Source: Sporichthya polymorpha DSM 43042
GTDB lineage: Bacteria; Actinomycetota; Actinomycetes; Sporichthyales; Sporichthyaceae
Reading direction: 5' to 3'
DNA: 64,000 bases
NCBI RefSeq assembly: GCF_000384115.1
Contig: NZ_KB913029.1
Location: forward strand, 1,398,907 to 1,462,906
Shown here piece by piece: positions 50,323-58,709 of the stretch. Position 1 is the stretch's first letter. Every line of letters starts with the position of its first letter. The notes below the pieces were generated by a model. That model was not told where the DNA came from. It made no database searches and saw only the letters and a program-made list of their open reading frames with translations. The position numbers and the translations under genes were made by a program.

Positions 50323-51708
50323 TCATCCGCGCCCCCGGCCGGCGTAGACCCGTACGGCCTGAGCCCCCACGGCGGCGGCGACGGCCACGGCGGCGAGCGC
50401 GAGATAAGCGCTGCCGAGGTCGCTGGTTCCCTCGGGGAGGATCGACGCGGCGGTCGCCGGGAGGAACTGCTGGACCGGCAACCCGTCGGCGACGGCGGAG
50501 CCGGCCCCGGCCAGCAGGCTCGCCGACGGCAGGGCCCCGGCGGCGGTGCCGGCCAGGTCGATGCCCGGCGCCACCGCGGCCGGCCCGGTCAGGCCGACGC
50601 CGGCCTCGGCCGCCGGCGTCGTGCTGGCGGTCGAGGCCGCGGCGGGCGTCCCGACTCCCCCGGCCGTGCCGCCGACCGAGCTGCTGACGGCGGTCAGGTG
50701 GACGCGGCCGATGGTCAGCGTCTCGGTCGTGGTGCCCCGGTCCGAGGTGTTGGTCAGGACGACCCGCAGCGCGCCGGACGTGAGACCGGCGACCTCCTTC
50801 TTCGAGTCGGGCGTCGGGCCGGTACTCGTGCTCGAGTCGGTGTAGGTGTAGGACGTCGGCAGGTACGACAGGCTGATGCCCGCCGGTTCGAGCGCGGCGT
50901 TGATCGCGTCGAGGTTCTCAGTCGTAATCGGAGTCGGCTCGGTGCCGAGCGCGCCGAGCCCAGCGCTGGTCAGTCCGGAGTGCAGACCCGTGAAGGTGAT
51001 CGTGCCGAGGTCGGTGCTCACCGTGGGGACGGCATTGCCGAGCCCGTCGTCGGTGAGGGTGGCCCGGGTCGAGACGTTGGCGATGTCGATGATGCCGTCG
51101 AAGGTCAGGGCGTGCGCCCCGGCCGCGGCCGAGGAGAGCACCCCGTCCTCGCCGGCCGTGGTCGTGGCGTGGGCGAAGAGGTTGTTCTCCTTCGACGTCG
51201 CCGCCTGGCCACCCAGGCCGACCCGGCCGGTGGACGAGCCCGGCTCCGCGGTCGCGGTGATGTCGTATCCACCGGCGTTCTGGGCCGCGCTGGGAGCGAC
51301 GGGGTCCTTGGCCACGACGTAGCCCGGGAAGGTGGGAACGGTCGGGAAACCGAACCCGAAGCTGCTGGACGCGATGCCGTTGCCGGTGCTGGGCAGCGAG
51401 TAGATCAACGGCGAGTACGGGGCACCGGCGTCGGCGACGCTCTCGCCGTTGCTGGTCAGCCGCGAGGCGGCGCCGTAGGTGCCGACCACGAACGGGATGC
51501 CGAGCGGGATGCCCGGGTCGTTGGTCGTGGAGTCGAGCGCGACGGCCTCGGCGGTGAGGTTGTAGACGTTGGGAGCGGCGGCGTTCGCCGTACCCCCCAG
51601 TGCGAGGGCACCGGCGCCGGTGGCCAGCACGGCCGCGGTCGCCAGGCCGGTGGCCCGGCGGAGTCGGATGCGCCTGAAGGGGCCGTGGCCGCAAAGGTGG
51701 AAGGTCAT
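50323..51708 (-). CDS. Anchored surface protein, choice-of-anchor P type (cluster C)
   Basis: 461 aa from the ATG at 51708, which overlaps the livF stop. Signal peptide (GLATAAVLATGAGALALGGT), a beta-rich body (NVYNLTAEAVALDSTTNDPG; FPGYVVAKD; LTFDGIIDIANVSTRATLTD; TETLTIGRVHLTAVSSS), an Ala/Pro/Thr linker, and a C-terminal helix (YLALAAVAVAAAVGAQAVRV) with a basic end. Same place and layout as in cluster A. The frame's 5' extension to 52173 is an antisense-like artefact over livF. Confidence 0.65.
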   Translation of the reverse strand: MTFHLCGHGPFRRIRLRRATGLATAAVLATGAGALALGGTANAAAPNVYNLTAEAVALDSTTNDPGIPLGIPFVVGTYGAASRLTSNGESVADAGAPYSPLIYSLPSTGNGIASSSFGFGFPTVPTFPGYVVAKDPVAPSAAQNAGGYDITATAEPGSSTGRVGLGGQAATSKENNLFAHATTTAGEDGVLSSAAAGAHALTFDGIIDIANVSTRATLTDDGLGNAVPTVSTDLGTITFTGLHSGLTSAGLGALGTEPTPITTENLDAINAALEPAGISLSYLPTSYTYTDSSTSTGPTPDSKKEVAGLTSGALRVVLTNTSDRGTTTETLTIGRVHLTAVSSSVGGTAGGVGTPAAASTASTTPAAEAGVGLTGPAAVAPGIDLAGTAAGALPSASLLAGAGSAVADGLPVQQFLPATAASILPEGTSDLGSAYLALAAVAVAAAVGAQAVRVYAGRGRG

Positions 51709-52406
51709 GATGCGAGGCCTCCGAGGTATGAGTGCGCGATGGTTTCTTCGCTGATTTCGGTGGGTTCGCCGACGTAGCTCAGGCGGCCCCGGTCGAGGAT
51801 GTAGACGTAGTCGGCGAGGTCGAGGGCCTGCGCGACGTACTGCTCGACGATGAGCAGCGCCAGGCCGGTGCTCGCGAGGTGCCGGAGGCGGTCGAAGATC
51901 TCCTCGACGATCTTGGGCGCGAGACCCATCGAGACCTCGTCGAGGAGGACGACCTTCGGGTTGGCGACGTAGGCGCGGGCGATCGCGAGCATCTGCTGCT
52001 CGCCGCCGGACATGGTGCCCGCACGCTGGTCGAGCCGCTCGCCGAGGCGCGGGAACGCGGTGACCGCGATGTCCAAAGCGGTGCGCCGGTCGACCCCGCG
52101 CGGGGCCTGCAGCCGGATGTTGTCGGCCACGCTGAGCGAGGGGAACACCCCGCGCCCCTCGGGGACGTGACACAGGCCGTGCCGGGCGAACCGCTCGGAG
52201 GGTTTGCCGGTCAGGTCGGCGCCGTCGAGCACCACCCGGCCCGCGGTCGGCCGCAACTGCCCGGACGCCGTGCGCAGGAGGGTGGTCTTGCCGGCACCGT
52301 TGGCCCCGAGCAGGGCGACGACGGACCCGGTCGGCACCTTGAGGGTGACGTTGCGCAGCACCAGTCCGGTGTCGTAGCCGGCGGAGACGTTCTGCAGCTC
52401 AAGCAT
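51705..52406 (-). CDS. livF: ABC transporter ATP-binding protein LivF (cluster C)
   Basis: 233 aa, closely similar to the cluster A copy (SAGYDTGLVLRNV, GANGAGKTT, MSGGEQQM, KVVLLDEVSMGLAPKIVEEI, IVEQYV). ATG at 52406 overlaps livG by 8 nt, the same overlap as in clusters A and B. Confidence 0.93.
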   Translation of the reverse strand: MLELQNVSAGYDTGLVLRNVTLKVPTGSVVALLGANGAGKTTLLRTASGQLRPTAGRVVLDGADLTGKPSERFARHGLCHVPEGRGVFPSLSVADNIRLQAPRGVDRRTALDIAVTAFPRLGERLDQRAGTMSGGEQQMLAIARAYVANPKVVLLDEVSMGLAPKIVEEIFDRLRHLASTGLALLIVEQYVAQALDLADYVYILDRGRLSYVGEPTEISEETIAHSYLGGLAS

Positions 52407-53211
52407 CGGCGAGCACCTCCTCCGCGACCTCGCCACCGAGATAGGCCGCGCGCACGACCTCGGAGGTCATGGCCTCCGACGTCGGTCCGGACCAGATCCG
52501 CCGGCCGAAGTCCAGGACGTAGACGTCCGTGCTGACGTCGGCGATCAGCGCCATGTCGTGTTCGACGAGCAGCACGCCGATACCGGTCTCGGCCACGTGC
52601 CGGGTCAGGACCGCACCGAACTCCTCGGTCTCGTGCACGTCCAGGCCCGAGGACGGCTCGTCGAGGAGCAGGAACCGGAACGGGCTCGCGATGGCCCGGG
52701 CCAGCTCCACGAGGCGGCGTTGCCCGGTGGACAGGTCACGCACGCGCCGGGTGGCGACGTTCTCCAGCCCGCACCGGGAGATCGCCTCCCGGGCGCGCCG
52801 GGCGATCTCGCGACGTTCGGAGGAGGGCGCGAAGAACTGACCCCACGGGCGCCGCGAGGAGAACACCGCTTCCGGACCCATCGAGACGTTCTGAACGACC
52901 GTCATGGAGTCGAAGAGCTCCATGCGCTGGAACGTGCGTCCCAGCCCCGCCGCGGCCCGCGCGGGCGTGGGCATCCGGTCCAGGCGCTGCTCGCCCAGCC
53001 AGACCCGGCCCGTCGAGGCCTTGACGACGCCGGTGCACGCGTTGAAGGTCGTGGTCTTCCCGGCGCCGTTCGGCCCGATCAGGGCGGTGATCGTGCCCGC
53101 CCGGGCATGCAGCGACAGGTTCCCGACGGCCGTGAGGCCACCGAAGCGGACCGTCAGTTCTTCGACGCGCAGGTCCGGCATGGCCGTCCGCGCGTGCTGC
53201 GATCTGGTCAT
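52399..53211 (-). CDS. livG: ABC transporter ATP-binding protein LivG (cluster C)
   Basis: 270 aa. GPNGAGKTTTFNACTGVVKA, signature STGQRRLVELARA, Walker B FLLLDEPSSGLDV, VEHDMALI. ATG at 53211 overlaps the permease stop. STGQ signature shared with cluster A. The C-terminus is extended by GGEVAEEVLADA. Confidence 0.93.
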   Translation of the reverse strand: MTRSQHARTAMPDLRVEELTVRFGGLTAVGNLSLHARAGTITALIGPNGAGKTTTFNACTGVVKASTGRVWLGEQRLDRMPTPARAAAGLGRTFQRMELFDSMTVVQNVSMGPEAVFSSRRPWGQFFAPSSERREIARRAREAISRCGLENVATRRVRDLSTGQRRLVELARAIASPFRFLLLDEPSSGLDVHETEEFGAVLTRHVAETGIGVLLVEHDMALIADVSTDVYVLDFGRRIWSGPTSEAMTSEVVRAAYLGGEVAEEVLADA

Positions 53212-55304
53212 CGTGTTCCCACCAGGACCTTTCCTCCGTCGGTCTCCGAGCCCGCGTCCGGCGTACGCGCCGCGGTCCGGGACTCCTCCCAGCGGGTGGC
53301 GGCCGGCGAGCGGTTCGCCCGCTGGGCACCCCGCTGCGGCAGCGCCGGCATACGGATCCCCGGCCAGAGCGCCACCGCGAGGGCGAACAGACCGAAGAAG
53401 ACGCCGCGGTAGTCCGTCAGAAACTGCGAGTCCATCGGCGGGTAGATCTTGATGACCGCGAACAGGAACGCGGCGAGGATCGGGCCGAGGACCGGGCGCC
53501 GCCCGCAGAACACCAGGACGGTGATCAGCGCGAGGGAGTTGAAGTACCCGAACGGACCGGAGGCGTTGCCGCCGGCGCCGGAGTTGGCGCCGCCGATGAT
53601 CACCCCGCCGACCGCGGCGATGACCGCGGACAGGCAGAACACCGACATTCGCGTGACCTTCGTCCGCACGCCGTGGGCGTCCAGCGCCGCGGGCGAGTCG
53701 GCCAGCGCCTGCAGGATGCGCCCCAGGCGCGACCGGCGGACCCCGAGCACGAGGGCGACCATCAATCCGGCGATCGCGAGGGCCAGGTAGTAGAAGCCCT
53801 GGTCGTCCTGGGTGTCGAACAGACCCAGGTCGGGCCGGACGATCGGCTCGTGGTCGTCGAGGCCGAACATCCAGCCCGACGGGTACAGCAGGTTCTGCGC
53901 GAGCAGACCGAACGCGAAGGTGGCGACGGCGAGATAGACGCCCGAGAGACGGAAGGACGGGATCGCCACCAGCGCACCCGCCGGCAGCGCGGCCAGCGCG
54001 GCGATCAGCAGGCACCACAGCCACGGCACGCCGCTCTGCTGTGCGTGGGAGAACGCCGCGGCGCCGATGGCCGCGAATGCCATGTGGCACAGGGAGATCT
54101 GGCCTGAGGACCACAGCAGGAGCGCGAGCGAGACCAGGACGACCGCGAAACCGACACCGACCGTGAACTGGTTCAGGTCCACCGAGGGAACCAGATGCGG
54201 CACAGCGAGGAACCCGACGGTCGTGGCGACCGCGAGAACGACGGTGACGCGGGGTGAGAACTGCGCGATCGGGGGCAGCTTGCGCACCCGCTTCCCGCCC
54301 CGTTCGATCAGGCGCGCCTTGGGCACGAACAGCAGCGCCGCAACCAGCGCGATGAACGGCACCTGCGTGTACAGGCGGTTCACGAAGCTGCTGTCCACGG
54401 CGGCGAGCTCGATCGAGAGCACGTTGGTCGCGATGCCGATCCCGATCGCCGCGATGAAGGTGACCGGCAGGTTGTCGAAGGCACCGAGCGCGGCTGCGCC
54501 GAACGCGGTGATGTACAGCAGCAGCATCAGGTTGATGTCGATACCGAGCACCGGGGCGATCAGCATGCCCGACATCGACACGAAGCAGGAGCCGATCGCC
54601 CAGGCGTAGCGGCGGATCGTGGCCGGGCTCGTGCCCTGCGAGGCCAGCAGCTCCGGGTCGTCCACCAGGGCCTGCATGGCGGCGCCGACGCGGCTGCGAC
54701 GGAAGAACAGCGACAGCGCGATGGTGGCGGCGAGTGCGAGGACGGTGACGAGAATCTGGGACGCCAGGACCGTGGTTCCGCCGATGTCGACCTGCTTCTG
54801 CGACAGGAACGGCGGGAACTGCAGCGTGGGCGTGCCGTAGATGCCGGTGAGCAGGGACTGCAGCAGCACGATCAGACCGATCGTGGCGACGACCTTCATG
54901 ATCGCCGGCGCCTCTTCGAGCCAGAAGGCCATGCGCTCGAGGAGGAAGGCGCCACCGAGCCCGACGAGGACCAGGGCCAGGACGAAAGCGATCGGCCAGG
55001 GCAGGCCGGCGTCCATGCGGAAGGAGTAGAAGACGTAGGCCGACGCGGCGGCCTGGGCGCCGATGGCGAAGTTGAAGATCCCCGACGTCTTGAAGGTCAG
55101 GACCAGCCCGAGGGCCGCCAGGGAGTAGATCGCGCCGTCGGAGATCCCGGTGAGCACGTACGGTTCCAGATTCCGCGCGGCGACGATCGGGGCGCCCAGC
55201 AGGACGCAGAGGACCGTACCGGCGATCCACCAACCGGTGTAGCCGAGCTTGCGGACCGTGGAGGTCAGGCCCTCGGTCTTCAGGGTGGTCAGCGTCGCGT
55301 TCAC
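53208..55304 (-). CDS. Fused LivH-LivM permease (cluster C)
   Basis: 698 aa from the GTG at 55304, which overlaps the upstream stop (GTGA). An extra N-terminal helix (LGYTGWWIAGTVLCVLLGAP) precedes the LivH half (TGISDGAIYSLAALGLVLTF; IFNFAIGAQAAASA). The LivM half follows (VLVSLALLLWSSGQISLCHM; VAIPSFRLSGVYLAVATFAF; FCLSAVIAAVGGVIIGG). Clearly the paralogue of the cluster A fusion. Confidence 0.9.
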   Translation of the reverse strand: MNATLTTLKTEGLTSTVRKLGYTGWWIAGTVLCVLLGAPIVAARNLEPYVLTGISDGAIYSLAALGLVLTFKTSGIFNFAIGAQAAASAYVFYSFRMDAGLPWPIAFVLALVLVGLGGAFLLERMAFWLEEAPAIMKVVATIGLIVLLQSLLTGIYGTPTLQFPPFLSQKQVDIGGTTVLASQILVTVLALAATIALSLFFRRSRVGAAMQALVDDPELLASQGTSPATIRRYAWAIGSCFVSMSGMLIAPVLGIDINLMLLLYITAFGAAALGAFDNLPVTFIAAIGIGIATNVLSIELAAVDSSFVNRLYTQVPFIALVAALLFVPKARLIERGGKRVRKLPPIAQFSPRVTVVLAVATTVGFLAVPHLVPSVDLNQFTVGVGFAVVLVSLALLLWSSGQISLCHMAFAAIGAAAFSHAQQSGVPWLWCLLIAALAALPAGALVAIPSFRLSGVYLAVATFAFGLLAQNLLYPSGWMFGLDDHEPIVRPDLGLFDTQDDQGFYYLALAIAGLMVALVLGVRRSRLGRILQALADSPAALDAHGVRTKVTRMSVFCLSAVIAAVGGVIIGGANSGAGGNASGPFGYFNSLALITVLVFCGRRPVLGPILAAFLFAVIKIYPPMDSQFLTDYRGVFFGLFALAVALWPGIRMPALPQRGAQRANRSPAATRWEESRTAARTPDAGSETDGGKVLVGTR

Positions 55305-55747
55305 GGCTCGCACCACCCGCACGGCTCACGGCCGGCCTCGAGCTGGTCGGCGCGCGAGGTCGCGACCCAGCTCCGGCCCTGCGTCATCGGGCACTCCGGC
55401 CGGTGGTAGAGGCGTTCGGCCCCCACGAACAGGTCCGGACCCACACCGGCCTCAGTCGCCTCACGCGCGGTCAGCCGCGCGTCGTCGCCGAGCAGGACGC
55501 GGCGGCGGGTGTCCACCGCGCGCCGACCGCCGACGAACCACAGCACGTAGCTCGCGCAGACGAGGGCGAGGCCGAGGACGGCGAGGTTGAAGGGGGCGAT
55601 CTGGGAGTCGAAGGCGCCCTCGTCGGCGACCCGGTACCAGCCGATGGCCCAGACCGCGCAGCCGAGCACCACCAGCAGCGCCGTCCGGATCGCCGCCGCG
55701 CGCGTCCAGGGCGCCGGCGGCCCGAGCCCCAGACGCGTCGCGTTCAC
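55301..55747 (-). CDS. Small two-helix membrane protein with H-x3-C…C-x2-C motif (cluster C)
   Basis: 148 aa from the GTG at 55747 (GTGA overlap). Helices at about 20-38 and 53-73, then VGGRRAVDTRRR, and a C-terminal domain with H115, C119, C143 and C146 (LYHRPECPMTQGRSW…CGWCEP). Spacing is identical to the cluster A protein. It overlaps the permease start by 4 nt. Probable metal-binding accessory protein of the importer; function unknown. Confidence 0.68.
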   Translation of the reverse strand: MNATRLGLGPPAPWTRAAAIRTALLVVLGCAVWAIGWYRVADEGAFDSQIAPFNLAVLGLALVCASYVLWFVGGRRAVDTRRRVLLGDDARLTAREATEAGVGPDLFVGAERLYHRPECPMTQGRSWVATSRADQLEAGREPCGWCEP

Positions 55748-56133
55748 GAGGGGCTCCCGGCCACGGCCCGGGCCCGCTCGTCCGTCGGACGGCCGTTGGT
55801 GACGTCCAGCGGGGCGGTCGCGGCGGCACTGCGGCGCGTGGCCTGCTCCAGGCCCGCGGTCCCGCACTCGCGGATGGCCTGTTCGATGCGGTCGAGCTTG
55901 TGCCACTCGTCGCGCAGGTCCGCGGACAGCCACAGGATGCCGGCGGTGGCGATCAGGAAGAGCCCACCGAGGCCGGCCCCCGCCAGGTATGGCAGTTGCT
56001 TGGCGGTGTAGGCCGTGTTGCTGACTCCGACCCACCCCACGAGCAGGGTGATCGCCCCCGCCACCAGGCAGGTCCACGCACCGGCGCGGTCCCACTGGAC
56101 GCGGATCCAGCTCACAACGTCATTGGTCCCCAC
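55744..56133 (-). CDS. Small two-helix membrane protein (cluster C)
   Basis: 129 aa. Helices at about 19-37 and 50-70, the conserved PYLAGAGLGGLFL turn and the charged LWLSADLRDEWHKLDRIEQAI helix, then a disordered tail. Homologue of the first gene of cluster A. A hairpin separates it from the upstream binding-protein gene. Confidence 0.7.
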   Translation of the reverse strand: MGTNDVVSWIRVQWDRAGAWTCLVAGAITLLVGWVGVSNTAYTAKQLPYLAGAGLGGLFLIATAGILWLSADLRDEWHKLDRIEQAIRECGTAGLEQATRRSAAATAPLDVTNGRPTDERARAVAGSPS

Positions 56134-56167
56134 GGTTACTCCTGGGTTCGAAGGGGTGCGGCTCCGA

Positions 56168-56189
56168 GGGCGGGCGGTGCCGCCCGCCC
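56168..56189 (-). terminator. 9-bp perfect GC hairpin after binding-protein gene (cluster C)
   Basis: Arms 56168-56176 and 56181-56189 with a GTGC loop, inside the 69-bp gap between the binding-protein stop and the small membrane protein gene. Comparable in place to the hairpin after the cluster A binding-protein gene. Confidence 0.65.
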
Positions 56190-56202
56190 CCGGGGCCTTC
56201 GG

Positions 56203-57699
56203 TCACTGGTTCGGGAGCACCGAGCTGGACGAGCAGGTCTGCTTCAGCCCGTTGGGTGCGGTGAACTTGCCGTTGTCCACGCCCCAGATGAAGGTGCAGG
56301 GCTTGGTGATCGTGCCCTTGCCCTTGACGTAGGAGACCGGCCCGATCAGACCGCCGAGGTCCTCGTTGCGGACCTTCCAGAGCGACTCGAACAACTCCTG
56401 CGACGTCGGGTTGTCCGAGAAGCTGCGGCCCGCGTGGGCGAACATCTGACCCGCGGACCAGGCGTAGCTGCCCATGCCGCTGTAGCCGACGCCCGGCGCG
56501 TAGGCCGCCATGCCCTGCAGGTACTCCTTGATCGCGGGCTTACCGAGATCCACCGGCGGGAAGGTGGCGCCCGGGATCACGACGTCCTTGAGCGCCGGGA
56601 TGCCGGGGTACTCGGGCGTCGCGTCGAGGCCTAGGATCGTCCACTTCGGCGTGAAGCCCTGGGTCGCGCAGTCCTTGACCAACCGGGCGGCGCCGGCGGT
56701 GTCCATGAACATGGCCGCGCCTTGGACACCGGCCTGTTTCATCTGCAGGCAGACACTCGTGTAACTGGGCGCGACGAGCGAGACCTGATAGGTGCCGACG
56801 ATGTTCTTGCCGATCGAGGTCTTCTTCATGTCCTCGCTCAGGGCCGAGCAGATGATGCTGACCTCGAGGCAGTAGGCGATGCCGAGTTTGTCGGCGCCTT
56901 CCTTCACCCATCGGCTCATCACGGCGTCCATCGCGTCACCGGCGTAGGACGAGACCGTGAACTGGTTGGGAGCCGTGAACATCGATTGGAGCGTCCCCAT
57001 CGAGCCGATCATGGGGATGTTCTTCGACTCCATGTACTCCTGAATCTGGTCGTAATTCAGGATGATGACGTCGCCGACGATGGCGAGAATCTTGTCCTGC
57101 TCGACCATCCGCTTGGCCAGCGTCATACCGGTCGTCGGGTCGGCGTTGTCGTCGCCGACGATCAGCTCGATCGGGTGGCCGTTGACGCCACCGTTCGCGT
57201 TCTTCCACGACACCCACGTCCGCAGCGCGGCGGCGGCCGGCGCGCACAGCGCTCCCAGCACTCCCGAGTACGGGCCGAGCGTGCCGATCTTGATCGGGGA
57301 CTTGTTGGCGACGCCGGGAGCCTTCGCCCCGGCGGCACCGGCGGTGCCCGCGGCGGCCTTGCCGGGACCGCCGGAACCGGCGGAGGCGGTCGACGCCGAT
57401 CCGCTCTGACCGGGGACGGCCGCACTCGGACCGGCCCCGTCGGCCGGCGCCTGGCCGGGCAGCGAGGCGGCACCCGCGGCGCCCGCCTCGGTCCCCGTGG
57501 TGGTCGTGGTCGTGGTGCCCGGCGCGGCGGCCACCGCGCCGGTTCCCGCCGCGAGGGCCGGGCCGCGCAGGGCTTCCGCGATCTCCGCGTCGGAGGCCTG
57601 CGACCCGCAACCCGAGCCGGCGGCGAACACCCCGAGAACCAGGGCGGCGACGCCGAGACGCCCTCGCAAGCGTCGGCGTCCGCCTGTTGTCGCAATCAT
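56203..57699 (-). CDS. ABC transporter substrate-binding lipoprotein, Liv/HAAT type (cluster C)
   Basis: 498 aa. Lipobox AAGSGC near residue 31, an Ala/Gly/Thr/Pro linker to about 130, then the binding fold (IGTLGPYSGVLGALCAPAAA, IELIVGDDNADPTTGMTLAK, LGIAYCLEVSIICSALSEDM, VCLQMKQAGVQGAAMFMD). The paired cysteines and CLxMKxAG motif are shared with the cluster A protein but not B. ATG at 57699 has AGGAA about 7 nt upstream. First gene of the cluster C unit. Confidence 0.9.
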   Translation of the reverse strand: MIATTGGRRRLRGRLGVAALVLGVFAAGSGCGSQASDAEIAEALRGPALAAGTGAVAAAPGTTTTTTTGTEAGAAGAASLPGQAPADGAGPSAAVPGQSGSASTASAGSGGPGKAAAGTAGAAGAKAPGVANKSPIKIGTLGPYSGVLGALCAPAAAALRTWVSWKNANGGVNGHPIELIVGDDNADPTTGMTLAKRMVEQDKILAIVGDVIILNYDQIQEYMESKNIPMIGSMGTLQSMFTAPNQFTVSSYAGDAMDAVMSRWVKEGADKLGIAYCLEVSIICSALSEDMKKTSIGKNIVGTYQVSLVAPSYTSVCLQMKQAGVQGAAMFMDTAGAARLVKDCATQGFTPKWTILGLDATPEYPGIPALKDVVIPGATFPPVDLGKPAIKEYLQGMAAYAPGVGYSGMGSYAWSAGQMFAHAGRSFSDNPTSQELFESLWKVRNEDLGGLIGPVSYVKGKGTITKPCTFIWGVDNGKFTAPNGLKQTCSSSSVLPNQ

Positions 57700-58164
57700 C
57701 GATTGTTCCTCTCACCAACTACGCCGACGCACGTCGGCCGAGGGGCGGCGACGGGCCGGTCGATCCCGCGCGACCGAGGGCCGCGGCGAGTCCGGACAGG
57801 GGCTTGTGGTGTGGAACACGGTGCGCGAGCGGCGCGGGGCGCAGGAAGCGTGGATACCCCCGACCTGGCGCGGCGGGTGTTGACTGCGGGTCAGGCCCTC
57901 CCCGAACCCGCCCTGACCTGCGACGATGCGCGATTTGTCGGCATCCGCAGAGGGGGTCAACCGGGGCGCGTCCGCGTGACCCCCACGGTCAGGACCCCGG
58001 TCCTCTCCGGTCACCTCGCCCGTGACCCCTGCCCCGGACGAGTCTGCGTTGACCCTGGCCGCACTCAACTGACTGATCGTCAGATCGCGCGCTGGGCGGG
58101 AATACGCTGCGCGACGAGCCCGTTCTATCGAGTACAGACGTTGGCACTAGGCAGGGAGGAAGCG
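57700..58164. promoter_or_regulatory. Divergent region between cluster C and an unknown gene
   Basis: 465 bp without a convincing gene. It contains the CTGAC-N5-GTCAG dyad at 58069-58083 and must hold the cluster C promoter. The plus-strand frame running through it has no ribosome binding site until 58165. Confidence 0.5.
58069..58083. promoter_or_regulatory. Palindrome CTGACTGATCGTCAG
   Basis: Perfect 5-5-5 dyad (CTGAC/GTCAG) 82 bp before the gene at 58165 in the cluster C divergent region. Related to dyads at 24608 and 34104. Confidence 0.45.
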
Positions 58165-58611
58165 ATGACCGCCACGTTGGTCAAGCACAAACAGACCCAG
58201 CCCACAGCTCGGCGCATCACGCCGGAGCACCGTCCCCCGACCGTCTTCGGGCAGGAGAGCCCCTGGGCGATCGTCGAGAGCGGCTACGCCCTCGCTTGGG
58301 AAGCCGTGAACGACTCGCTGGACCACAAGCCGATCGAGGTCGCGGTCACGAAGCTGCTGGAGGAGACCGGCCCCGAGCGGCGGGACGTTCTTCGGATGGC
58401 GCACACCTACCTGGCATTCACGACGTTCGGCGCTCCGCGTGACGCGCAGATCGACGCCTTGTTCAACCTGGAGGAGGCCATCGGCCGTCTCAACGACCGG
58501 GAGCGCCGGTCGGTCCTCGGCCGCGCACTCGACCGGGTACGAGCCTGGCTCTCTGCCTTGGGGCATCCCTTCCGCAGCACCGGTGAGCGTCGCCGCCACC
58601 GCACCGCCTGA
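58165..58611 (+). CDS. Unknown small soluble protein
   Basis: 148 aa; ATG at 58165 with GGGAGGA 6 nt upstream. Predicted mostly helical (WAIVESGYALAWEAVNDSLD; IEVAVTKLLEETGPERRDVL; NLEEAIGRLNDRERRSVLGR), with a polar basic C-terminus. No domain recognised. Divergent from cluster C and behind a palindrome, so it may share regulation with the importer. Confidence 0.65.
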   Translation: MTATLVKHKQTQPTARRITPEHRPPTVFGQESPWAIVESGYALAWEAVNDSLDHKPIEVAVTKLLEETGPERRDVLRMAHTYLAFTTFGAPRDAQIDALFNLEEAIGRLNDRERRSVLGRALDRVRAWLSALGHPFRSTGERRRHRTA

Positions 58612-58709
58612 GGGTCCCCGCACCGCGCGGGCACCCCCGCCCGCACGCGGCCCACCGCGACCGTCGCCGGTCGCGGCTGGATGTGTCTCCGCGGTTGTTC
58701 TCGGCGCGG

